From: Bradyrhizobium sp. SZCCT0231
GTDB taxonomy: Bacteria > Pseudomonadota > Alphaproteobacteria > Rhizobiales > Xanthobacteraceae
Assembly: GCF_018130245.1 (NCBI RefSeq)
Contig: NZ_JAFCKP010000001.1
Span: 992,001-1,056,000 of the forward strand
Reading direction: 5' to 3'
DNA: 64,000 nucleotides
The notes under the pieces are model-generated. The model was not told where the DNA came from. It did not search any database and saw nothing but the letters and a program-made list of their open reading frames with translations. Below are positions 50,706-58,382 of this stretch, in pieces. Both the position numbers and the translations under genes were made by a program. The first letter of the stretch is position 1. The number at the start of each line of letters is the position of its first letter.

Positions 50706-52397
50706 ATGATCTCTCGCCGCGAGTTCATTCAGGTTGCTGCGGCAACGGCGACGCTGGCGAGCGGCGTGGGCTCCAGCCTGACCCGGGCGTTCGCCCAGCA
50801 ACGCCTGACCGAGAAGGAGCTGCTGGCGTTCGAGCCGCTTGGCAACGTCACGCTGGTGCATGTGACCGACATTCATGGTCAGCTAATGCCGCTGTACTTC
50901 CGCGAGCCCTCGACCAATCTCGGCGTGGGCGAGGCGAAGGGCCTGCCGCCGCACGTCACGGGCAAGGAGTTCCTTGCGCGCTTCGGTATCGCGCCCGGTT
51001 CATCGGCGGCTTACGCCCTGACGTCGGAGGATTTTGAGGCGCTGGCCAAGACCTATGGCCGGATCGGTGGCCTCGACCGCGCCGCCACCGTGATCAAGGC
51101 CATTCGCGCCGAGCGCGGCGACAAGGTCGCGCTGCTCGACGGCGGCGACACCTGGCAGGGTTCGTGGTCGTCGCTGAAGACGCGTGGCCAGGACATGATC
51201 GACTGCATGGCGCTGCTCAAGCCCGACGCCATGACCGGACATTGGGAGTTCACCTACGGCACCGAGCGGGTCAAGCAGGCGATCGAAGGGCTCGGCTTTC
51301 CGTTCCTCGGCCTTAACATCCGCGATACCGAATGGAACGAGGCCGCTTTCGAACCCTCGACCATGATCGAGCGCGGCGGCGTCAAGATCGCGGTGTTGGG
51401 CCAGGCTTTCCCTTATACGCCGGTCGCCAATCCGCGCTGGATGATTCCGAACTGGTCGTTCGGCGTGCGCGAGGAGGACGTGCAGGCGCAGGTCGACAAG
51501 GCCCGCAAGGGCGGCGCGCAGCTCGTCGTGCTGCTGTCCCACAATGGTTTCGACGTCGATCGCAAGCTTGCGAGCCGTGTCAAGGGCATCGATGTGATCC
51601 TGACCGGACACACCCACGACGCGCTGCCTGAAGCGGTCAAGGTCGGCAAGACCCTGCTGATCGCGTCTGGCTCGTCCGGCAAGTTCGTGTCGCGGCTCGA
51701 TCTCGATGTCCGCGACGGCGAGGTCAAGGCGTTCCGTTACAAGCTCATTCCGCTATTCTCCGACGTGATCACTGCGGACGCCGAGATGGCAGCGAAGATC
51801 GCCGAGGTGCGCAAGCCCTTCGCATCCGATCTGGCCAAGGTGCTTGGTAAGACGGACTCGCTGCTCTACCGGCGCGGCAATTTCAACGGCACCTTCGACG
51901 ACCTGATCTGCCAGGCGCTGTTGCAGGAGCGCGACGCCGAGATCGCGCTGTCGCCGGGTTTCCGCTGGGGCACCAGCGTGCTGCCCGGACAGGACGTCAC
52001 CTTCGAGGATGTCACCAATGCAACCGCCATCACCTATCCGGCTGTCTATCGCATGGGCATGACGGGTGCGCGGCTGAAGGAGATCATCGAGGATGTCGCC
52101 GACAATCTCTTCAACGTAGATCCCTACTATCAGCAGGGCGGCGACATGGTGCGCATCGGCGGACTTTCCTATGCGATCGATGTCGCAAAGCCGCAAGGAA
52201 GCCGCATCTCGGAGATGCAGCTGGTCAAGACCGGCGCGCCAATCGATCCGACCAGGGAGTATCAGGTCGCCGGCTGGGCCAGCGTCAACGAAGGAACCGA
52301 GGGGCCGCCGATCTGGGAGGTCGTGGCCAATTATCTGACCCGACAGAGGACGGTTCGCCTCGAACCCAACAGAGCTGTCAAAGTCACCGGAGCGTAA
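50706..52397 (+). CDS. soxB: SoxB, dimanganese thiosulfohydrolase
   Basis: 563 residues, 5'-nucleotidase/metallophosphatase superfamily with Tat-type signal (ISRREFIQV). Metal-binding motifs: VTDIHGQ (D55, H57), DGGDTWQGS, GHWEFTYG (the SoxB version of the usual GNHE), LLSHNGF and LTGHTHD. It releases sulfate from the SoxY-bound intermediate. Starts after a short gap behind soxA. A TTG two codons earlier is not needed. Confidence 0.95.
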   Translation: MISRREFIQVAAATATLASGVGSSLTRAFAQQRLTEKELLAFEPLGNVTLVHVTDIHGQLMPLYFREPSTNLGVGEAKGLPPHVTGKEFLARFGIAPGSSAAYALTSEDFEALAKTYGRIGGLDRAATVIKAIRAERGDKVALLDGGDTWQGSWSSLKTRGQDMIDCMALLKPDAMTGHWEFTYGTERVKQAIEGLGFPFLGLNIRDTEWNEAAFEPSTMIERGGVKIAVLGQAFPYTPVANPRWMIPNWSFGVREEDVQAQVDKARKGGAQLVVLLSHNGFDVDRKLASRVKGIDVILTGHTHDALPEAVKVGKTLLIASGSSGKFVSRLDLDVRDGEVKAFRYKLIPLFSDVITADAEMAAKIAEVRKPFASDLAKVLGKTDSLLYRRGNFNGTFDDLICQALLQERDAEIALSPGFRWGTSVLPGQDVTFEDVTNATAITYPAVYRMGMTGARLKEIIEDVADNLFNVDPYYQQGGDMVRIGGLSYAIDVAKPQGSRISEMQLVKTGAPIDPTREYQVAGWASVNEGTEGPPIWEVVANYLTRQRTVRLEPNRAVKVTGA

Positions 52398-52403
52398 GAA
52401 GCG

Positions 52404-53672
52404 ATGTCGAAGATGGATCATCCCCGACAGTCCCGTCGCAGTTTCCTGACCGCTGGTGCCGGCGTTGCGGCGTCGATGCTGGCGAAGCCTGCCTTGGCCG
52501 GCGGCAATCCGGCGAACCAGCCGCCCAACGTACCGGAATGGACCAAGTCGCTTGGCGAGGGGGTTGCCGTACGTCCCTATGGCAAGCCGTCAAAATTCGA
52601 GAAGGACGTCGTCCGGCGTGACGTCGAATGGCTGACCGCCTCGCGCGAGTCCTCGGTGAGCTTCACTCCCCTGCATGAGCTCGAAGGCATCATCACGCCG
52701 AACGGTCTCTGTTTCGAGCGGCATCACGGCGGCATCGCCGAGATCGATCCGGCCGATCATCGGCTGATGATCCACGGGCTGGTGGAGCGCCCGCTAATCC
52801 TCACGCTGGAGGAGCTCAAGCGCTATCCGCGCGTCAATCGCATCCACTTCATGGAGTGCGCGGCGAATTCCGGCATGGAGTGGCGCGGCGCCCAGCTCAA
52901 TGGCTGCCAGTTCACCCACGGCATGATCCATTGCGTGCAGTACACAGGCGTGTCGCTGCGCACGCTGCTGGAGGAGGCAGGCGTCAAGACCAGCGGCAAG
53001 TGGCTGCTGGTCGAGGGTGCCGATGCCGCCGCGATGGATCGCAGCCTGCCGATCGAGAAGGCGCTCGACGATTGCATCATCGCCTACAAGATGAACGGCG
53101 AGGCACTCTATCCCGAGCAAGGCTATCCGATGCGGCTCGTGGTGCCGGGCTGGCAAGGCAATCTCTGGGTCAAGTGGCTGCGCCGCATCAAGGTCGGCGA
53201 TCAGCCCTGGCACACCCGCGAGGAGACGTCCAAATACACGGACTTGATGCCGAACGGAAAGGCGCGTCGCTTCACCTGGTCGATGGACGCCAAGTCGGTA
53301 ATCACGAGCCCCAGCCCACAGGCGCCGATCAAGCACGGCAGGGGTTTTACCATCGTCTCCGGTTTGGCCTGGAGCGGAAACGGCAAGGTCAAGCGCGTGG
53401 ACGTGTCGCTCGATGGCGGCCGCAATTGGTGGCCGGCACGGCTCGATGGACCCGTTCTCGACAAGGCGCTGACGCGCTTCTACTACGAGTTCGACTGGAA
53501 CGGCGAGCCGCTGCTGCTGCAATCGCGTGTCCAGGACGAGACCGGATACGTGCAGCCGAGCAAGGCCGAGCTGCGCAAGATCCGCGGCGTCAATTCCATC
53601 TATCACAACAATGGCATCCAGACCTGGCATGTGCAGGCCAACGGTGAGGTCGAGAATGTCGAAGTCGCTTAA
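52404..53672 (+). CDS. soxC: SoxC, molybdenum sulfane dehydrogenase subunit
   Basis: 422 residues with Tat signal (SRRSFLTAGAG). The molybdopterin-binding sulfite-oxidase domain has the Mo-ligand Cys C152 in FMECAANSGMEW. With SoxD it oxidises the sulfane sulfur left on SoxY, giving six electrons. The presence of SoxCD implies complete oxidation of thiosulfate to sulfate, without sulfur globules. Overlaps soxD by 17 bases. Confidence 0.95.
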   Translation: MSKMDHPRQSRRSFLTAGAGVAASMLAKPALAGGNPANQPPNVPEWTKSLGEGVAVRPYGKPSKFEKDVVRRDVEWLTASRESSVSFTPLHELEGIITPNGLCFERHHGGIAEIDPADHRLMIHGLVERPLILTLEELKRYPRVNRIHFMECAANSGMEWRGAQLNGCQFTHGMIHCVQYTGVSLRTLLEEAGVKTSGKWLLVEGADAAAMDRSLPIEKALDDCIIAYKMNGEALYPEQGYPMRLVVPGWQGNLWVKWLRRIKVGDQPWHTREETSKYTDLMPNGKARRFTWSMDAKSVITSPSPQAPIKHGRGFTIVSGLAWSGNGKVKRVDVSLDGGRNWWPARLDGPVLDKALTRFYYEFDWNGEPLLLQSRVQDETGYVQPSKAELRKIRGVNSIYHNNGIQTWHVQANGEVENVEVA

Positions 53673-54348
53673 GTGTGCTGCCGTGGCGCTGCTCGTTTGC
53701 GCGATGAGCGCGCCCGCGCTCGCGCAGCAGAAGACCGATGCCAAAGCCGGTCCGCGCTATCACATCGGTCGCGCGCCGACCGCGGCGGAAATCCGCGGCT
53801 GGGATATCGACGTACGGCCCGATGGCCAGGGCCTGCCTGAGGGCAGGGGCACGGTTGCCCAGGGCGAAAAGCTCTTCATGGACAATTGCGCGTCCTGCCA
53901 CGGAGAGTTCGGCGAAGGCAATGGCCGCTGGCCGGTGCTGGCCGGCGGCAAGGGTTCGCTGACCTCAGACAATCCGGTCAAGACGGTCGGCTCCTACTGG
54001 CCCTACGCCTCGACCGTGTTCGACTACGTCCGGCACGCCATGCCCTATGGCAATGCGGAGTCCTTCTCGGTCGACGAATATTATGCGCTGGTCGCTTACG
54101 TCCTCTACCTGAACGACGTCGTCACCGACCAGAATTTCGAGCTGACCTACAAGAACCTCGCCACGATCAAGATGCCGAACGAGCAGGGCTTTGTGATGGA
54201 CGATCGCGCCACCACCGAAAAGTCATTCTGGCAGAAGGACCCTTGCATGAAGGATTGCATCGCGCCGGTGAAGATCACCGCGCGAGCCGCCGCGATCGAC
54301 GTGACGCCTGAGGACGGCAAGGACAAGAAGTCGCGGGGCGTGGAGTGA
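53656..54348 (+). CDS. soxD: SoxD, cytochrome c subunit of sulfane dehydrogenase
   Basis: 230 residues with signal peptide (about 1-23). One heme site C78-AS-C81-H82 and Met ligand in RHAMPYG. A shorter SoxD than the diheme Paracoccus version, comparable to monoheme forms. Its start lies inside the soxC end and its stop overlaps the GTG of the next gene (GTGA), showing strong coupling. Confidence 0.92.
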   Translation: MSKSLKCAAVALLVCAMSAPALAQQKTDAKAGPRYHIGRAPTAAEIRGWDIDVRPDGQGLPEGRGTVAQGEKLFMDNCASCHGEFGEGNGRWPVLAGGKGSLTSDNPVKTVGSYWPYASTVFDYVRHAMPYGNAESFSVDEYYALVAYVLYLNDVVTDQNFELTYKNLATIKMPNEQGFVMDDRATTEKSFWQKDPCMKDCIAPVKITARAAAIDVTPEDGKDKKSRGVE

Positions 54349-54808
54349 GCCGCGGGCAGGCGAGCCGCCGCGGATTGCTTCGCGGGCTGGTCGCTGCCGC
54401 TTTCATCGTGACCGGTCTCGCCGCCCCGACCCGCGCGGCCGAGCCGCACAGGCTCGCGCTGCAGATCAGCGACGACGACCCCGTCAGGATGCGCGCTGTT
54501 CTCGATGTTGCCGCGAACGTGTCGCGGCATATTCCGGGCGGGGCGAAGACGTCGAGATCGTGGTGGTGGCCTTCAATGGCGGCCTCGACATGCTGCTCGA
54601 CGACCGCTCGCCGGTGAAGGAGCGCCTTGTGAACTTCCTGAAATCGATGCCCAATGTGAGCTTCATCGCCTGCGGGAACACGCTGGAGACGCTGGCGGCG
54701 AAGGAGGACAAGCGACCGCCGCTGATCGAGGGCGTCAGCGTGACCCAGGTCGGGGTTGCCGCGTTGATGGATCTTGCGGAAAACGACTGGACGATCATCC
54801 GTCCCTGA
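54345..54808 (+). pseudogene. DsrE-family protein gene with a one-base deletion (frameshift)
   Basis: A periplasmic DsrE-like sulfur-carrier domain split over two frames. The first frame begins with a Tat-like signal (ASRRGLLRGL) and reads to VSRHIPG. The homologous continuation (GRGEDVEIVVVAFNGG... ACGNTLETLAA... GWTIIRP-like end) lies in the next frame. Restoring one G in the run near 54540 would join them into a protein of about 154 residues. The second half retains the conserved Cys. Either a sequencing or assembly error, a recent loss, or a frameshifting site. A second intact DsrE gene lies about 1 kb downstream. Confidence 0.75.
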
Positions 54809-54822
54809 GGAGAGAGCCGCCC

Positions 54823-55731
54823 ATGCGATGGTTTATCGGAATGGTCGTCTTGCTCACTCTCGCGCGGCCCGTCGGCGCTGCCGAGCAGGAGCTCGAACTG
54901 TCCATCAACGGCCGCACGTCGCTCGCGACGCTGCGCACGCCGACCTCGATGGCGTCAGACACGCCGCTCGTCGTGATGACCCACGGCACGCTCGCTCACA
55001 AGGACATGGAGATCATTCAGGGCGTAGCGAAAGCGCTTGAGCAGCGCGGCATCGCTTCGCTCGCGCATACGCTGTCGCTCGGGCTCGATCGCCGCAAGGG
55101 CATGTATGACTGCGCCACGCGGCACGATTATGTCACCGAGGACGCTGTTGCAGAGATCGGCGCCTGGGGCGCGAAGGCGAAGAGCATGTCCCGGTTCGTC
55201 TTCACCCTCGGTCATTCGCGCGGCGGCAATCAGGTCGCGCGCTATCTGGCGGCGAACGAAGCACCTCCCGCTGCGGGCGCGGTATTGCTGGCTCCAGTGA
55301 CTGCGAAAGCCGAGGCTGGCGTGCGCGCTTCCTATGCCGAGACCTACGGCAAGCCGCTTGAGCCGCTCCTGGAGAAGGCAACGAAGGCTGTCGCCGCGGG
55401 ACGCGGTGGAGAATGGATGGATGCGCCGGGCTTCATCTACTGCCGCAACGCCGTGGTTTCGGCGCGGGCCTTTGCCTCCTTCTACGGTGCCGATGCCGGA
55501 CAGGACACCGCCGCGCTCGTGGCCCGCGTGAAGCTGCCGGTGCTGGTGCTCACCGCAACCAAGGATACGGTCGTGCCTGATGTGGCGGCGTCCTTTGGAC
55601 CATTGGCCGATTCGGGCAGCGGCGGCAGGGTGCAACTCGACAAGATCGAGGACGCCGATCATTTCTTCCGCGACCTGTTCGCGGAAGACGTCGCCGACCG
55701 GATCGCCGAATTCATCAAGCAGACACGATAG
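54823..55731 (+). CDS. Exported alpha/beta hydrolase of the sox operon
   Basis: 302 residues with signal peptide (about 1-19). Nucleophile elbow LGHSRGG with S132, an oxyanion segment MTHGTLAHKD, and late Asp/His (DTVVPD; DADHFF). Strong ribosome-binding GAGGAGAGAGCC. It lies between two DsrE genes, which is not part of the classic sox set. The substrate could be a thioester, a sulfur-organic conjugate or a peptide; nothing in the sequence decides. Confidence 0.78.
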   Translation: MRWFIGMVVLLTLARPVGAAEQELELSINGRTSLATLRTPTSMASDTPLVVMTHGTLAHKDMEIIQGVAKALEQRGIASLAHTLSLGLDRRKGMYDCATRHDYVTEDAVAEIGAWGAKAKSMSRFVFTLGHSRGGNQVARYLAANEAPPAAGAVLLAPVTAKAEAGVRASYAETYGKPLEPLLEKATKAVAAGRGGEWMDAPGFIYCRNAVVSARAFASFYGADAGQDTAALVARVKLPVLVLTATKDTVVPDVAASFGPLADSGSGGRVQLDKIEDADHFFRDLFAEDVADRIAEFIKQTR

Positions 55732-55739
55732 GAGGGACC

Positions 55740-56183
55740 ATGCTGCGTCGATCCATGCTTCGCGCGAGCCTTGCCGGACTATTTGGCACTCTTGCCGTGC
55801 GCGAGGCGGTCGCGGCGACGGAAACATCGACACGACAGCGCGTGGTCTATCATCTCGCCGATGCCGACCGCGTCGTCTTCGTGCTGGGCAACCTCCAGAA
55901 CCACGTCGATGGCGTCGGCGGGCCCGGCAAGGCCGATATCAGGCTGGTCGTGCATGGGCCGGCGTTGCGCACCTTCCATGCGCTGGTCGCCGAGGACCAC
56001 ACCGTTGCGATGATGAAGAAGCTCACCGATGCCGGTGTCGGATTTGATGCCTGCGCCAACACGATGAAGGCGCAGGGCGTCAAGCTCGACGACCTCACGC
56101 CCGGCTTCGTGGTAGCCGAGAAGGGCGGCGTGGTGCGGCTCGCCGAGCTGGAGCAGCAGGGATATGCCTATCTGCGCCCCTGA
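55740..56183 (+). CDS. Exported DsrE-family protein
   Basis: 147 residues with a signal peptide (about 1-25). The DsrE/DsrF-like fold is recognisable from RVVYHLADADRVVFVLGNLQNH, then FDACANTMKAQG with the conserved Cys that could carry sulfur, and the typical end QQGYAYLRP. Known DsrE proteins are cytoplasmic sulfurtransferases; an exported version beside sox genes suggests a periplasmic sulfane carrier. Preceded by GGAGGG. Confidence 0.82.
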   Translation: MLRRSMLRASLAGLFGTLAVREAVAATETSTRQRVVYHLADADRVVFVLGNLQNHVDGVGGPGKADIRLVVHGPALRTFHALVAEDHTVAMMKKLTDAGVGFDACANTMKAQGVKLDDLTPGFVVAEKGGVVRLAELEQQGYAYLRP

Positions 56184-56290
56184 CCGGGCGCGGCCATCGC
56201 CTGCAATTCTCCGGGCCTTGATTTGGCTCATTTGGCGAGGCCGTGCCGCGCGGTAATCTGGCAGATCTCGAGGGGAACACTGAGGCGGCC

Positions 56291-57343
56291 GTGCTGACGC
56301 CACTCATCGATCTCCTGGGTGAAGACCGGCTGTCATGGCTTGGCGGCCTCCTGGTCGGCGGCCTGTTCGGATTCTTCGCTCAGCGCAGCCGCTTCTGCCT
56401 GCGCGCCGCGGCGGTCGAATTCTCGCGCGGTGAGGGCGGGCCTCGCCTGGCGGTCTGGCTCCTGACCTTCGCCGCGGCGCTGGTGGGGACGCAAGGCTTT
56501 GTCGCGCTCGGTCTGCTCGACGTCTCCGAGGCGCGACAGCTCGCGCAGCAGGGCAGCATCTCCGGTGCGCTGGTCGGCGGCGTGATGTTCGGCTGCGGCA
56601 TGATTTTGGCGCGTGGCTGCGCTAGCCGGCTGCTGGTGCTCTCGGCCAATGGCAATCTCAGAGCACTGCTGTCGGGCCTGGTGTTCGCGGTGACGGCGCA
56701 GGCCTCCTATCGCGGCCTGCTGTCGCCCGCGCGCGAGTGGGTGACCAATCTGTGGCTGGTCGACGGCGGGCCGTCGCGCGACATCATGGCGGTGTTCGGC
56801 GGCGGTACGCCCGAAAAGCTCGCTTTCGGCGGATTGTGGCTGATCGCGGGGCTCGCCTTCGCCTTTCGAAGCCAATTGCCGCGGCGGTTGATCCTGTCCG
56901 CGCTGGCAACGGGCGTGGCCGTCATCGCCGGCTGGCTTTTTACCTATCAGCTCTCGCAGGCTTCCTTCGCGCCGGTGGCGCTGAAGAGCCTCACCTTCAG
57001 CGGGCCGTCAGCCGAGGCGCTGATGCTGGTGCTCAACAGCTCGCAGCTCCGACTCGGCTTCGACCTCGGCATCATCCCCGGCGTGTTCCTTGGTTCGTTC
57101 ATTGCCGCGGTGGCTGCGGGCGAACTGAAGCTCGAGGGATTTTCGGACGGGCTCGGCATGCGGCGCTATCTGCTCGGCGCTGTGCTGATGGGATTCGGCG
57201 CGATGCTAGCCGGTGGATGTGCAGTTGGCGCCGGCGTGACCGGGGCCTCGGTGTTTGCGCTCACCGCCTGGCTCGTGCTGGGCGGCATGTGGCTGGGGGC
57301 GGGGCTCACAGACCTGTTCGTCGACCACGGCGGCATGCCGTAA
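56291..57343 (+). CDS. YeeE/YedE-family sulfur-compound transporter 2
   Basis: 350 residues, about ten membrane helices. Conserved cysteines lie in RSRFCLRAA, GCGMILARGCASR and GGCAVGAG. Sequence differs markedly from the copy at 44.3 kb, so they are separate family branches. The GTG at 56291 has GAGG five bases upstream and starts near the first helix; a GTG at 56243 would add 16 hydrophilic residues. Last gene in the sox series. Confidence 0.85.
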   Translation: MLTPLIDLLGEDRLSWLGGLLVGGLFGFFAQRSRFCLRAAAVEFSRGEGGPRLAVWLLTFAAALVGTQGFVALGLLDVSEARQLAQQGSISGALVGGVMFGCGMILARGCASRLLVLSANGNLRALLSGLVFAVTAQASYRGLLSPAREWVTNLWLVDGGPSRDIMAVFGGGTPEKLAFGGLWLIAGLAFAFRSQLPRRLILSALATGVAVIAGWLFTYQLSQASFAPVALKSLTFSGPSAEALMLVLNSSQLRLGFDLGIIPGVFLGSFIAAVAAGELKLEGFSDGLGMRRYLLGAVLMGFGAMLAGGCAVGAGVTGASVFALTAWLVLGGMWLGAGLTDLFVDHGGMP

Positions 57344-57399
57344 TCGCAACGGGCGGCGGGCTCGCCGGGCGCTTGAATGTGCGCAGCACAAGCATGCGA

Positions 57400-57429
57400 G
57401 TTATACTCAGATTGCTGAACGAGTATAAC
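57400..57429. repeat. Perfect 9-base inverted repeat with 12-base spacer
   Basis: GTTATACTC and GAGTATAAC. The left arm is itself part of a small dyad (GAGTTATACTC). It could form a hairpin in the sox-operon 3' end or serve as a protein-binding site. Confidence 0.6.
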
Positions 57430-57501
57430 CGAGGCCCATCGCTCTCAAGGATCTCTGAAACACGTCATACGGGTGACGCGTGCACTGTCGCTCACGCGCG
57501 C

Positions 57502-57540
57502 GACGTGTGCACCGAGAATCCGAAGAAGGGTGGGGCTTGC
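57502..57540. repeat. Dispersed repeat copy 3
   Basis: Begins GACGTGTGCACCGAGAATCC and continues GAAGAAG; 25 of 27 bases equal the copy at 43697. Preceded by a related GTGACGCGTGCAC. The right part lacks the perfect hairpin of copy 1. Confidence 0.6.
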
Positions 57541-57640
57541 GATTTACCTCACCACGGCAGCTTGTCTCTGAAGGTGATCGGCGAGTATCCCGCGGGGCTC
57601 ACTGCGGTCAGCCACCAGCCATCCAAACCATACGGCGCCG

Positions 57641-58174
57641 TTAGGGCTGCTGCATGGCGTCGAAGGCCTGGCCGAATCCCTTGAACGACACGGGGATCAC
57701 GACATCCTGCTGAGCGGCGTCCTTGAACTGGAGCTTGCCGTTCTCGGAGAGGACCCGCAGCCGCTTGATCTGATCGCTTCCGATATCGGTGTCGGCAAAG
57801 CATGCGGCGGGCATGCAGCGGCGGTAGACGGTCGCGATGCCCGGATCCTTGTCATTGGCGGCGAGCTTTGGGGCCGTCGTCAACGCGACATTGATTGGCA
57901 CCAGGACGACCATCTTCAGCGGCGCGCCCTTGCTTTGCTGGCCGATCGCGATTTGCGTGACCGGCTGCGCCTGGCCCTGGATCTGCATCGCTTGCGTCAT
58001 CTCACAGACCCGCGTCGTGCCGCTGACCTCGCAGCGAACGGTCCAGTCTTCATAGGTCGCCGTCGTGCGTTGCGGCGCTTGCGCTTGCGTCGGTGTCTGT
58101 GTTTGCGCCTGTGCGCCTTCGCAGCATGCAAGCGCGAACAGGGCGATCGTCAGTGAATGATGAATCTTGATCAT
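57641..58174 (-). CDS. Invasion-associated locus B (IalB) family protein
   Basis: 177 residues with signal peptide (about 1-23). The IalB-type core reads YEDWTVRCEVSGTTRVCEM, then TQIAIG and later RRCMPAACFADTDI, with paired cysteines likely forming disulfides. Such proteins are common periplasmic or surface proteins in Rhizobiales; IalB itself helps Bartonella enter red cells, but the general role is unknown. It converges on the sox block. Confidence 0.85.
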   Translation of the reverse strand: MIKIHHSLTIALFALACCEGAQAQTQTPTQAQAPQRTTATYEDWTVRCEVSGTTRVCEMTQAMQIQGQAQPVTQIAIGQQSKGAPLKMVVLVPINVALTTAPKLAANDKDPGIATVYRRCMPAACFADTDIGSDQIKRLRVLSENGKLQFKDAAQQDVVIPVSFKGFGQAFDAMQQP

Positions 58175-58382
58175 GACACGCCATCTCAGATGCAGGAGGC
58201 ACGGCCGGCGCGACATGCCTCGCGGCCCTCGGCAGCTCTGCTAGAGACAAAGGCGCGGCCGCGCCAATTCTAAAACGAGATAAGCGTTATTTGCCCGATT
58301 AATAGTGGAGCGGATTCCGAATCCAACGCTTGAGTTTTGCGTCGCCTTCGTTGAAGGATGCGCGCCGGGTGGGTGCAGGAAT

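Larger units (their letters stand above)
57344..57640. other. Gene-free end of the sox block with inverted and dispersed repeats
   Basis: About 300 bases between the transporter and the convergent IalB gene. It contains a perfect 9-base inverted repeat and one copy of the dispersed repeat. No protein-like frame and no standard terminator with a T run was recognised. Confidence 0.5.

Noticed and set aside
58252-58265. 14-base palindrome GGCGCGGCCGCGCC upstream of tpsB
   Set aside because: Simple GC palindromes are expected by chance in such a GC-rich sequence; no loop, no second copy, no link to a regulator.
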